From Nitrososphaerota archaeon (GTDB lineage: Archaea; Thermoproteota; Nitrososphaeria; Nitrososphaerales; JACQRY01), in the NCBI GenBank assembly GCA_016184315.1, contig JACPCU010000023.1:1-52960 (forward strand): a stretch of 52,960 bases of DNA, given 5' to 3'. The notes beneath the pieces are model-generated. The model was not told the origin of the DNA, ran no database searches, and saw nothing but the letters and a program-made list of their open reading frames with translations. This document shows, piece by piece, positions 36,114-44,046 of the stretch (position 1 is its first letter; every line of letters starts with the position of its first letter). The position numbers and the translations under genes were made by a program.

Positions 36114-36953
36114 TTGGATCAGACTGTATTTGAGATCATTTCGGTTGGAAACGAGCTGCTCATAGGTAGAGTGGAGAATACTAATCTTCACTGGCTTGTG
36201 ACTCAGATAACCATTATGGGCGGATTTGTGCGGCGCGCCGTCACCATCAGGGATGATTTGAGCGAGATTTCGACTGTGCTGCGAGATTCCATTGGTAGGG
36301 GAACGGATTGGGTGGTGATGTCTGGGGGTCTTGGTCCGACTTATGATGATATGACTCTTCAGGGCGTTGCCTTGGCGTTGCGGAGGGAGATGGAGGTGAA
36401 TGAGGATGCTGTCTCCATGATGAAGCGGCGCTATGAGAGTTTGGTTGCTCAGGGAGTTTTGTCTGATTACGCTATGACTCCTGCTCGCGTCAAGATGGCT
36501 ACTTTACCTAGGGGTTCTGTTCCTCTGCGGAATTCTCAGGGTTCTGCGCCCGGTGTTTTGGTCACTGAAGGGAAGAGTAGCATTGTGTGTCTGCCCGGTG
36601 TGCCTAAGGAGATGAAGGCTATCTTCGCGGAGTCCCTCATGCCTTTTCTGGAGAAGAACGTTATTCGCCTCCACTCTTACAGTGTGACCTTGTTTGTCAG
36701 CAGGATTGTGGAGTCTGTTCTGTCTCCGCTTTTGGATGAGGTTTTGAAGTCGTATCCGGCTGTCTATGTGAAGTCTCATCCTAAGGGTGTTGAGGACGGC
36801 GTGTCCAAGATACAGATTCATCTTATGTGCAGTATGGCTGATGGCGTGGAATCTAAGAGGAGGGCTGTTGCAGCGGGCAAGATGCTTTCTTCTCTGATTG
36901 CTGGGGCCAAAGGTGTTGTGGACAGGGTCGAGGAGGCAGTGGGTCAGGGATGA
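36114..36953 (+). CDS. CinA N-terminal-type protein (molybdopterin-binding/nucleotide pyrophosphatase fold)
   Basis: A 279-residue protein with the MoCF/MogA fold: I-I-S-V-G-N-E-L-L-I-G-R-V-E-N-T-N, V-V-M-S-G-G-L-G-P-T-Y-D-D-M-T and A-P-G-V-L-V-T-E-G-K. These are the CinA/COG1058 motifs; some members hydrolyse ADP-ribose or deamidate NMN. The C-terminal amidase domain of bacterial CinA is missing. Start is TTG 36114. Its stop overlaps the next gene's ATG (ATGA). Confidence 0.85.
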   Translation: MDQTVFEIISVGNELLIGRVENTNLHWLVTQITIMGGFVRRAVTIRDDLSEISTVLRDSIGRGTDWVVMSGGLGPTYDDMTLQGVALALRREMEVNEDAVSMMKRRYESLVAQGVLSDYAMTPARVKMATLPRGSVPLRNSQGSAPGVLVTEGKSSIVCLPGVPKEMKAIFAESLMPFLEKNVIRLHSYSVTLFVSRIVESVLSPLLDEVLKSYPAVYVKSHPKGVEDGVSKIQIHLMCSMADGVESKRRAVAAGKMLSSLIAGAKGVVDRVEEAVGQG

Positions 36954-37393
36954 AGAGTAGGCGTCTGTATCCGAGTCTCCCTATGGTCAGTGTGGGTGCT
37001 TTGATTAGGGAGAATGGGCGGGTTCTTTTGATTAAGAGGGCTAATGAGCCGAGTAAGGGTAAGTGGAGTATTCCCGGTGGGCTTGTGGAGGTGGGTGAAG
37101 GGGTTAGAGATGCTGTTGCTAGGGAGGTTTTGGAGGAGTTGGGGCTGCGGATCAGGGTTGGCGACTTGATCGGTGTGTTTGAGAATGTTGTTAGGGATGG
37201 TGTTGGCGGGATACGATACCATTTTGTTATTCTGGATTATTTTGCTGAACCTGTGAGTGGAGTTTTGCGTGGGAACGGTGAGGTTGCTGATGTGCGGTGG
37301 TGTTCGCCTGTGGAGGCGTGGGGGCTGAGGCTTACTTCTACTACTAGGCGGCTTCTTAGGCAGGTGGAGTTTGCGCCTCCTGAAGATGTTTGA
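36950..37393 (+). CDS. Nudix hydrolase, ADP-ribose pyrophosphatase-like
   Basis: A 147-residue protein with a complete Nudix box: G44-x5-E50-x7-R58-E59-V-L-E62-E63-L-G65. The context P-S-K-G-K-W-S-I-P-G-G-L resembles ADP-ribose or nucleotide-sugar Nudix enzymes. Co-translated with the CinA-like gene through an ATGA overlap, suggesting a joint role in nucleotide clean-up; CinA-type enzymes also act on ADP-ribose. Confidence 0.88.
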   Translation: MKSRRLYPSLPMVSVGALIRENGRVLLIKRANEPSKGKWSIPGGLVEVGEGVRDAVAREVLEELGLRIRVGDLIGVFENVVRDGVGGIRYHFVILDYFAEPVSGVLRGNGEVADVRWCSPVEAWGLRLTSTTRRLLRQVEFAPPEDV

Positions 37394-37854
37394 GCGGTGG
37401 TGTGCTTGTGTGTGGGGTGAACTAGGGGGGGGTTTAAGTAGGGTTGGGGTCGGGTTTTTGTTGTTTTTGTTTGTTTGGCTGGTGTTTCTGGTTGTTCTGC
37501 GGTGGTTTGTGTGTGTTGTTTGGCGTTTTGTGAATCTGTTGTTTTGTTGTGTGTCTGACTGGGTTCAATGGGCGGGTATGCTTGAATAAGGGTCTTCCCA
37601 GAAACTCGTTGCGTTTCACTTTATGTTGAGAGACGAGAGTGGCGGTGGCGGCGTCATAGACGGCTGGGGGATAGGGTCGTGGGATAGTCATCACTCCTCC
37701 TTGGAGTGAGCCGTTGTACGGTTGCTCTCCTCTTGGTCGCCCGTGACGAAGTCAATGGTAGCAGAGTGGTGTTGAAGGGGTAGGTGGGGCTGAAATGAGC
37801 TTTGTTGTATACGCTGTTCTTGGACAGAGGCAACTTGCCATGCGTGATAGTCTG
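37394..37854 (+). ncRNA. 460-base region without an ordinary gene; possible structured RNA
   Basis: A TATA-like GGTTTAAGTA (37431-37440) is followed by a strongly G/T-rich stretch to about 37590 and then a G+C-richer part with two adjacent hairpins: CACTCC/GGAGTG (37692-37697 with 37703-37708) and CCGT/ACGG (37711-37714 with 37718-37721). A 72-residue hydrophobic frame (37371-37589) is low in complexity and probably a product of the base skew. No SRP, RNase P or tRNA signature seen. Confidence 0.25.
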
Positions 37855-38163
37855 CTACTTGGTCGTTTCACTTGATACCCCGACTTCTTCTGCTCGTCTC
37901 CATCGCAAGGTGATTACTGCGGCGAACAGAACCATGACAAGTAGATGCACGTACTCTGAGGTTGCCTGCAGCTCGGGGCCAGCGGTTTCTTCGAAGAGCT
38001 CGGTGACAGACCAGCCTAAGATGAACACCATCATCAAGAGGCTGAAACTTTTAGTTATCTTTTCGCGTCTTTTTGATTGCATTATGGTTTCCGCGAGGAA
38101 GATCACGAAAGCCAAGGCAAGAGCTCCTGTCGTAAGAAAAGTGAGGATTGCCAGATGAGTCAT
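37855..38163 (-). CDS. Small three-helix membrane protein, paralogue of 4217-4522
   Basis: A 102-residue protein with three hydrophobic helices (about 5-26, 38-57, 72-88), a basic loop Q-S-K-R-R-E-K-I-T-K and a charged C-terminal tail. Helix two ends T-E-L-F-E-E-T-A, matching A-E-L-P-R-A-L-L in the 4.2-kb protein, and helix three ends T-L-R-W-R-R. The gene directly abuts the next one (no bases between). Unknown function. Confidence 0.7.
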   Translation of the reverse strand: MTHLAILTFLTTGALALAFVIFLAETIMQSKRREKITKSFSLLMMVFILGWSVTELFEETAGPELQATSEYVHLLVMVLFAAVITLRWRRAEEVGVSSETTK

Positions 38164-38430
38164 TTACTTCACCCGACGCCTCAGTCTGAGGTACACCAAT
38201 CCCAGCAAGACTGCAGCGATTGCTGATACAAGTCCAAAGATGTCTTCGGCTAGGTGGTTTTCAACAAAGCCTCCGAGGTGATGTATGCTGTGAGTGCTCA
38301 GCATCAAACCCAGCACGAACGACAGGTAAGCGAGGCTTCTGTTCTCAGGAAGAACCCTGTAGGTGATGTAGTAGGGGATCAGCGCAGCGTAAGCTGTTGC
38401 AATGAAACTTGCAAGTTCCAGAAGGTTCAC
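38164..38430 (-). CDS. Small three-helix membrane protein, paralogue of 3922-4212
   Basis: An 88-residue protein with three helices (about 5-23, 32-50, 62-82). The middle helix carries H-S-I-H-H-L-G-G-F, comparable to H-G-I-Y-H-I-L-L-I-L-G in the 3.9-kb protein, followed in both by a last helix (G-L-V-S-A-I-A-A-V-L-L-G-L-V-Y-L-R). The adjacent histidines could hold a metal. Operon with neighbours on the minus strand. Confidence 0.7.
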   Translation of the reverse strand: MNLLELASFIATAYAALIPYYITYRVLPENRSLAYLSFVLGLMLSTHSIHHLGGFVENHLAEDIFGLVSAIAAVLLGLVYLRLRRRVK

Positions 38431-38443
38431 TTAACCATCTCCA

Positions 38444-38725
38444 TTAATCTGCGACTCCGTAAACAGCGTATATCAAAGAGAGCAGGCCTAAGACAACTAT
38501 TATTGATTCGAAGAGATGGACTGTGAGAATGTCGTAGTGGAAGAATTCAAACAGAACTCCTTCAACTAGTGATCCTATTGTGATTGTTGCGAAGCCTATG
38601 GCGAGAAAAAGTAAGCCTGTGCTGTTCTTGTGTTTGTGTCCCTTGTACGATAGCCATGTCAGTATGCCACCCATGATTACAGTTAGTATCTTCGTGATTT
38701 CAAGGAACAGTATTTCATACGCCAT
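38444..38725 (-). CDS. Small three-helix membrane protein, first after the regulator
   Basis: A 93-residue protein with helices at about 8-26, 36-57 and 66-88, and the loop Y-K-G-H-K-H-K-N-S. Helix two is followed by V-E-G-V-L-F-E-F-F-H-Y-D. Similar size and topology to the two proteins that follow, but a third subtype. Its start overlaps the stop of the regulator gene (TAATG), which ties it to that transcript. Confidence 0.68.
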   Translation of the reverse strand: MAYEILFLEITKILTVIMGGILTWLSYKGHKHKNSTGLLFLAIGFATITIGSLVEGVLFEFFHYDILTVHLFESIIVVLGLLSLIYAVYGVAD

Positions 38726-39054
38726 TATTTCTCAGCCTTCATGAAGAAGAAGAAGTTGGCCATTCTTTCCGCGGCGCCGATATTGGGTGAGACATCAATC
38801 TCCAGTGCTCCAGCTTCAAACCTGACACCTATGGCGCGAACATTGCTCCTATAAAGCTCATATTTGACGCCTGCGTCCGTAATCACCAGCCTTTCCACCT
38901 TGAGTAAACCTGCGTCCAGAAGCTGCTTGACCCTTCTATATGCTGAGGTCATAGGGATGTTGCATTCCCGCATAATGTCCGGAACAGATTTCGCCTTAAA
39001 CACCACCGATTCCAGCATTCTCCTTGCGTAAGGATCCGCTAATACCGCCAACAC
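38725..39054 (-). CDS. ArsR-like winged-helix transcription regulator
   Basis: A 109-residue protein starting L-A-D-P-Y-A-R-R-M-L-E-S-V, then a helix-turn-helix (V-P-D-I-M-R-E-C-N-I-P-M-T-S-A-Y-R-R-V-K-Q-L-L-D-A-G-L-L) and a beta wing. A C-terminal dimer helix follows. GTG 39054 lies 25 bases after a TATA-like ATTATAAAAA (39075-39084), so the mRNA is leaderless. It likely controls its own operon of small membrane proteins and perhaps the divergent copper-protein gene. Confidence 0.8.
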   Translation of the reverse strand: MLAVLADPYARRMLESVVFKAKSVPDIMRECNIPMTSAYRRVKQLLDAGLLKVERLVITDAGVKYELYRSNVRAIGVRFEAGALEIDVSPNIGAAERMANFFFFMKAEK

Positions 39055-39074
39055 AGCTTCCTTCGCCGCCTCGT

Positions 39075-39084
39075 TTTTTATAAT
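39075..39084 (-). promoter_or_regulatory. TATA-like box of the regulator operon
   Basis: On the minus strand this reads ATTATAAAAA, centred about 26 bases before the GTG start of the regulator; supports a leaderless transcript. Confidence 0.5.
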
Positions 39085-39134
39085 CGTAGGGATCGCTTCC
39101 AGAAGTGGAAACCGGATCTGGAAATCGGTTCCTC

Positions 39135-39144
39135 GATTTAAGTA
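39135..39144 (+). promoter_or_regulatory. TATA-like box of the blue-copper protein gene
   Basis: GATTTAAGTA on the plus strand; initiation near 39164, after an ATG at 39151, which argues for the GTG start at 39181. Confidence 0.45.
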
Positions 39145-39180
39145 ATTCTCATGGCAATAACATTACGAGGCGATGTAAAG

Positions 39181-39726
39181 GTGAATAGAAATGTACTTCT
39201 GGCCGCGGTAGCAATTATCGTGGTGGCAATAGCAGGCACGGCTATCTACGTAATGGCATCTCCGCCAAAAGTCAAGGAAATAAGGTTAGAGCTGCAGGAA
39301 TTCGGTTACAATGGTGCAAAAAGTGGTCCGACCCTCACAATCAAGGCTGGTGAAACCTACCGGTTGACTCTAGTCAACAAGGGTGCAATTGATCACGAGT
39401 TCAGGCTAGCGAAGGACAAAGAAGCCTTTCTCTCGGACACAAAGAGTGCAATTGCAAAGCTTCAAAGCCAAGGAATCAAAGATGTAGCAGGTCTTGAGGC
39501 GGCATCTGCATTCAAGGAGTCCCGCCGATTAACAGGAATACAGGCAGTAAAGATAGGACAGGAATTCGACTGGGACGCTGATGTCGATGTTGGTGAGACC
39601 AAGACAGTTGAGCTGGTTATCAACACACCGGGAACATATTGGTACGTCTGCGGAGAACCAGATGGGACCTTCCCGCTTCTGCACGCGCACCAGGGCATGG
39701 TCGGACAACTAGTAGTGCAACCCTAA
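39181..39726 (+). CDS. Membrane-anchored blue copper protein (cupredoxin)
   Basis: A 181-residue protein with an N-terminal transmembrane anchor (about 6-25) and an extracytoplasmic cupredoxin domain. Type 1 copper ligands are H72 (D-H-E-F), C157 (W-Y-V-C-G-E), H168 and M173 (H-A-H-Q-G-M, i.e. C-x10-H-x4-M). An insertion of about 55 residues lies between the first and later strands. GTG 39181 has GAGGCGAT six bases before it; the in-frame ATG at 39151 is ahead of the predicted transcript start. Electron carrier at the outer face of the membrane; partner unknown. Confidence 0.9.
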   Translation: MNRNVLLAAVAIIVVAIAGTAIYVMASPPKVKEIRLELQEFGYNGAKSGPTLTIKAGETYRLTLVNKGAIDHEFRLAKDKEAFLSDTKSAIAKLQSQGIKDVAGLEAASAFKESRRLTGIQAVKIGQEFDWDADVDVGETKTVELVINTPGTYWYVCGEPDGTFPLLHAHQGMVGQLVVQP

Positions 39727-39778
39727 CATAACGCGGTCACAATAAGAGACGTAGACGACGGCGACTCTGCCAAGAATA

Positions 39779-39816
39779 GGAATAGGGTGGTTCACGGGCC
39801 CGCCCTATTCCTTTTT
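39779..39816 (+). terminator. Hairpin with T tract after the copper-protein gene
   Basis: GGAATAGGGTGG (39779-39790) pairs with CCGCCCTATTCC (39800-39811) with a single G-T wobble, nine-base loop, followed at once by TTTTT and a second T run ten bases on. This is the clearest terminator-like structure in the window. Confidence 0.65.
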
Positions 39817-39904
39817 CTAACTTTTTCTTTGTTCGACTATCTGAATCTTTGTTGTAGAGATAGACCATAGCTGCCTCTACCCATGTATGCTTCTTCTCAG
39901 AAAT

Positions 39905-40897
39905 TCATTTCGTCTTGGACTTCCAGTCTGCTCTTACAGCGGGTTTGCCCCTGAGCTTCTGGACGTAGTTGTAGGCTGTGAGGGCTGCTGTGCAGCCTTG
40001 CCCGGCTGATACTACTGCCTGCTTGTAGGGTGTGTCGGTGACGTCGCCTGCGGCGAAGATGCCTGTGTGCGATGTTTTGCCTTCTTTGTCGACTATGATT
40101 TCTTTGTTCGCGTTGAGCTCGACCAGGTCTTTGACGAAGTCTGTTTTGGCGATGTATCCCATTTCGACGAACAGTCCGTTCACTGGCAGCTCGCTTTCCT
40201 TCTTTGTAGGTATCTCCTCCAAGACGAGTGCTTCAAGCTTGCCTGAGCCCTTCAGCGATTTTACCCTCGAGTTGTTGATGAACTCAACGTTGGGCGACTG
40301 CGTCAAGGTCTCTAGGGTGTCTTCACTGCCGATCATCTTGTCCAGCCTGTTCACGATATACACTTTGCCGACCACGTTCTTCAAGTAGACCGCAGCATCC
40401 AGCGCAGGGTCTCCTGCACCGGCTATTCCCACTACTTTGCCTTTGAAGAGAGGGCCGTCACAAACCGCGCAGTAAGAGACGCCTCTACCCTTCAACTCCT
40501 GTTCTCCAGGCACCCCTAGGTCACGCGGAGTCTTTCCGAAGGCTAGTATGACGGCTGTGCCCCTGTATTCGCCTGAATGGGTCTTGACGAGGAAGCAGCA
40601 GGGTTCTTCTTCAACTATCTGAGTTGCTTCTTCGTAGATGAACTCGGTGCCGTAGAGCCGGGTCTGAGCTTCAAACTTGCTCATCAATTCGAAGCCGCCA
40701 ATGCGCTCGAATCCAGGGTAATTCTCTATGCTATCAGTCAGCAGAGCCTGTCCGCCGATGTCCTTGGTTACCACCAAGGTATTCATGCCCTGTCTAGCCG
40801 TGTACAGAGCGGCGGTGAGACCTGCTGATGCGGCACCGATTATTATGACGTCGTATGCTTGAGGGTCTTGTTGGCTGCTCATATGTGAGTTTGCCAT
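39905..40897 (-). CDS. trxB: Thioredoxin reductase
   Basis: A 330-residue FAD/NADPH flavoenzyme. N-terminal FAD loop G-A-A-S-A-G (a variant of G-x-G-x-x-G), redox pair C143-A-V-C146-D in S-Y-C-A-V-C-D-G, an NADPH loop G-I-A-G-A-G-D-P-A, and F-A-A-G-D-V-T near the C-terminus. It reduces thioredoxin or a glutaredoxin-like protein. The second residue block at M6 could also be the start. Confidence 0.93.
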   Translation of the reverse strand: MANSHMSSQQDPQAYDVIIIGAASAGLTAALYTARQGMNTLVVTKDIGGQALLTDSIENYPGFERIGGFELMSKFEAQTRLYGTEFIYEEATQIVEEEPCCFLVKTHSGEYRGTAVILAFGKTPRDLGVPGEQELKGRGVSYCAVCDGPLFKGKVVGIAGAGDPALDAAVYLKNVVGKVYIVNRLDKMIGSEDTLETLTQSPNVEFINNSRVKSLKGSGKLEALVLEEIPTKKESELPVNGLFVEMGYIAKTDFVKDLVELNANKEIIVDKEGKTSHTGIFAAGDVTDTPYKQAVVSAGQGCTAALTAYNYVQKLRGKPAVRADWKSKTK

Positions 40898-41052
40898 GGA
40901 TAATTCTATCCAATAAGACTTTAGGAAGGACAGGCGCGAAACAGTTTGTTTCCATAAGAATCGTCGTCAAGTTCTTCCTTTGGCGGAAGAGGTGCCTTGT
41001 CTTTCCGTAATAGACATGTTAAAATGAGCTCCCGTCAGTTACACCTGTAGCC

Positions 41053-41493
41053 ATGACTGGTTCCGAGCTTCCCCCTGAACGTCTGAGAGCAGTCTGCGAA
41101 GTTGGCTCCCTCAGCTGTAGCAGCAGCGAGGAGCTTACCCCCTTGGAGGGTATCATCGGTCAGGACCGTGCTCTCCGAGCCATAAAGTTCGGCTTGGGAA
41201 TAGAGGTGAAAGGCTTCAACATCTACGCATCTGGCCTACCGGGAACCGGAAAGACCACTGCAGTTAGAAGCTATCTTGAGGAAGTAGCCAAAACCAAACC
41301 TACTCCGCCAGACTGGGTTTACGTCAACAACTTCAAGAATACGTATGAGCCTCGGGCCATACGGCTTCCAGCTGGTTCATCGACGAGGCGAGGCGCGCCG
41401 TCCCCACCGCGCTGCAAAGCGAGGAGTACGCTTCGAAGAGGGAAAATTTGGTCAAGGACGCGGAGGCCCAGAGGCAACAACTCTTCGACCTAA
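41053..41493 (+). pseudogene. Lon-type AAA+ protease, N-terminal fragment (frameshifted)
   Basis: The 5' reading frame encodes an AAA+ start: E-G-I-I-G-Q-D-R-A-L-R-A-I-K-F-G and Walker A G-L-P-G-T-G-K-T-T (residues 61-69), then N-N-F-K-N-T-Y-E-P-R-A-I-R-L-P-A-G. After about 41375 the frame yields an Arg/Pro-rich shadow sequence, whereas the next frame carries the expected continuation F-I-D-E-A-R-R-A-V-P-T-A-L. About seven or eight residues that join these parts in relatives are missing. A 3n+1-base loss would explain both the gap and the frame change. Confidence 0.75.
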
Positions 41494-43442
41494 TAGGCGC
41501 AGAAGCACAGCGCTCTAGCTTCACCATCCAAGCTACTCCTGTGGGAATAATGCTTGTCCCAGTCAAAGGAGGCAGACCCCTTAGCGAACAGGAGTACTTG
41601 TCACTGCCTCCTCAAACCAAGAAGGATCTAGACAAGACACGCGAAAACCTTGAGACCATGCTCGGCAAAACCATGAGGCAAATCGCCGAGTTTGAAAGAA
41701 AGACTAGGGATGGGGTAAGAAAGCTGACCGGGGACACAGTGCAGTTCGCCATCCGCTTTCTGGTAGAAGAACTTCTCCAGAAGTATGATGCCATACCTGA
41801 GGCGGCCACCTATCTGAATGATGCAAGAAACGATATTCTTGAGAACATTGAGATGTTCCTAGGCGTCGGCGAAGCTGCTCAACCGGGCCAGCCTACTTCT
41901 CCATGGATGAAGGATCTTCCTTTCAGAAGATACGAGGTGAACGTGGTCGTGGACAACTCGGCGGTAAAGGGTGCCCCAGTAGTCTTCGAGGAGAACCCGA
42001 CTTACATCAACCTTTTCGGAAGAATAGAGAAGGAAGCCCAGTTCGGCACCCTTACCACTGACTTCACTTTGATCAAGGGAGGCTCGCTGCACAAAGCCAA
42101 CGGCGGTTTCCTTGTTCTTCCCGCTCAGGATGTTCTCAGCAATCTTTTCTCCTATGATGGGTTGAAGAGGGCTCTGAGAAACCAAAAGATCATGATTGAA
42201 GAAGCAGGGGAAAGGCTAGGATACATAACCACGAAGAGCCTTACTCCTCAGCCTATTCCGCTCGAAGTCAAGGTCATCTTGATAGGTGTCCCTATGATAT
42301 ATCAGGCGCTCTTATCTTACGATCATGACTTCAGAGAGCTCTTCAAGGTAAAAGCAGACTTCGATACTACCATAGAGAGAAACGAACAGAACCTCAAGAC
42401 CTACGCGTGCTTCGTATGCACCCTCTGCGTAAAAGAAGGGCTGCGCCACCTTGACTCATCAGCCATAGCGAAAATAATTGAGTACAGCTCTAGGCTAGCA
42501 GAAGACCAAAGGAAACTGTCTACGAGCTTCGGAACAGTAGCAGACACCATCAGAGAAGCCCACTTCTACGCTTCCCAGGACGGTTCCAAATACATCAGGG
42601 ACATTCATATCGCCCGGGCCATAGAGGAGAAGACCTACCGTTCCAACCTTATCCATGAAAAGATCGTGGAGATGATTAACAGAGGCCTGATACTGATAGA
42701 CACCGAAGGAGCAAAGATCGGCCAAGTCAACGGGTTGTCAGTGATTAGCCTAGGCGACGTAGAGTTCGGCAGGCCTTCAAGGGTGACTGCCAGTATAGGG
42801 CTGGGCAGGGAAGGTGTAACTGATATTGAGCGTGAGGCCAAGATGGGTGGGCCTATACACACTAAGGGTGTATTGATACTCGGTGGCTATCTTTCTCAGA
42901 AGTATGCTTACGATATGCCTCTTGGCTTGTCAGCTAGGCTGGTCTTTGAGCAGAGCTACGAGGGAGTGGAGGGAGACAGTGCGTCAAGCACGGAGCTCTA
43001 CGCGATTATCTCGGCTTTGGCGGGTCTTCCGGTTAAGCAGAATCTTGCTGTGACCGGCTCAGTTAACCAGAGAGGGGAAGTCCAAGCCATAGGTGGAGTT
43101 AACGAGAAGATCGAAGGCTTCTTTCAAGTCTGCAAGGCTAAGGGGTTCCGAGGCGGCGAAGGTGTGATCATCCCTGGGAGCAACATCCAGAACCTGATGC
43201 TGAAGGAAGAGATTGTTGAAGCAGTCAAGCAGGGAAAGTTCCACATCTACGCCGTTAGCACTGTGGACGAAGGGATCGAGATCCTGACAGGGGTGAAAGC
43301 AGGGGAGAGAGTCAGGGATGGAGTCTTCGAGGCAGGGTCAGTGAACTTCAAGGTGGATGAACGTCTCAGGGGAATGGCTGAAACCCTAGCTAAATTCTCT
43401 GAGACTAGGAGCGGGGAACCGCGTCGCCCCGAGCGAGAATAG
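41448..43442 (+). pseudogene. Lon-type protease, main part with S16 catalytic domain
   Basis: The frame is open from about 41376, although its first ordinary start codon is at 41448. It contains a coiled helical insertion, an AAA+ core (H-K-A-N-G-G-F-L-V-L-P-A-Q-D, I-L-I-G-V-P) and a full Lon proteolytic domain with Ser511 (G-D-S-A-S-S-T) and Lys554 (G-G-V-N-E-K) as the dyad, counted from 41448. This is the archaeal LonB-like/AAA_32 type without a membrane anchor. Taken with the preceding fragment, the two form one gene broken around 41375. Confidence 0.85.
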
Positions 43443-43547
43443 CCAACGTCTTCTTTCCACGGAAGCCGGCTTGCTGCATAGTCTCAGTATTGAGAATGGT
43501 GTCTCAGCTTTATACGCTGGAAAAGAGTAGATAGACCCGAGATAGAA

Positions 43548-44018
43548 ATGAGCAAAGGAAAGACGGAAGGTTCATCGGGGATAATACTGGTCGCCATAGA
43601 TGGTTCACCGAACTCCGACAAGGTCGTGAAAACAGCTGGGAGCGTCGCCAAGAATATGGGAAGCTCAGCTTTGCTGCTTCATGTGATTCCTAAGCTCGAG
43701 GTGCCTCCTGAAGTCGTGGAATATGCCCGAGTCGAAAAGGTTTCTGACCCCTACCAGATGCTGATGAAGTCGATAGCTGACTCCATACTGGACAAATTCG
43801 GTAAGCAGTTAGCCGACATGGGCGTTAAGACTGAGCGTCTCACAGAGGTGGGGCATCCGCCGGATGTGATCACTATGGTTGCGAAGGAGCGTAAAGCGTC
43901 TCTGATAGTGGTTGGCTTCATCGGTCTGCGTGGAGTTGGCAGGGTCAGGGCCCTCGGCAGCGTGTCCAGAAGGGTTCTGGAGAACGCTTCCTGCCCAGTG
44001 CTAGTGGTCCCAACATAG
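43548..44018 (+). CDS. Universal stress protein (UspA family)
   Basis: A 156-residue Usp domain: I-I-L-V-A-I-D-G-S-P-N-S, central helices, and the ATP-site motif V-V-G-F-I-G-L-R-G-V-G-R ... A-L-G-S-V-S. All nucleotide-binding glycines are present, so ATP binding is likely. It follows the protease gene by 105 bases and converges with the permease gene. Confidence 0.9.
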   Translation: MSKGKTEGSSGIILVAIDGSPNSDKVVKTAGSVAKNMGSSALLLHVIPKLEVPPEVVEYARVEKVSDPYQMLMKSIADSILDKFGKQLADMGVKTERLTEVGHPPDVITMVAKERKASLIVVGFIGLRGVGRVRALGSVSRRVLENASCPVLVVPT

Positions 44019-44046
44019 CCTCGGCTAAGTGCGATTGCGAGAGGCG

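Noticed and set aside
37371-37589. 72-residue hydrophobic protein
   Set aside because: Composed mostly of V, L, F, W and C owing to G/T skew, overlaps the Nudix gene end and has no ribosome site.
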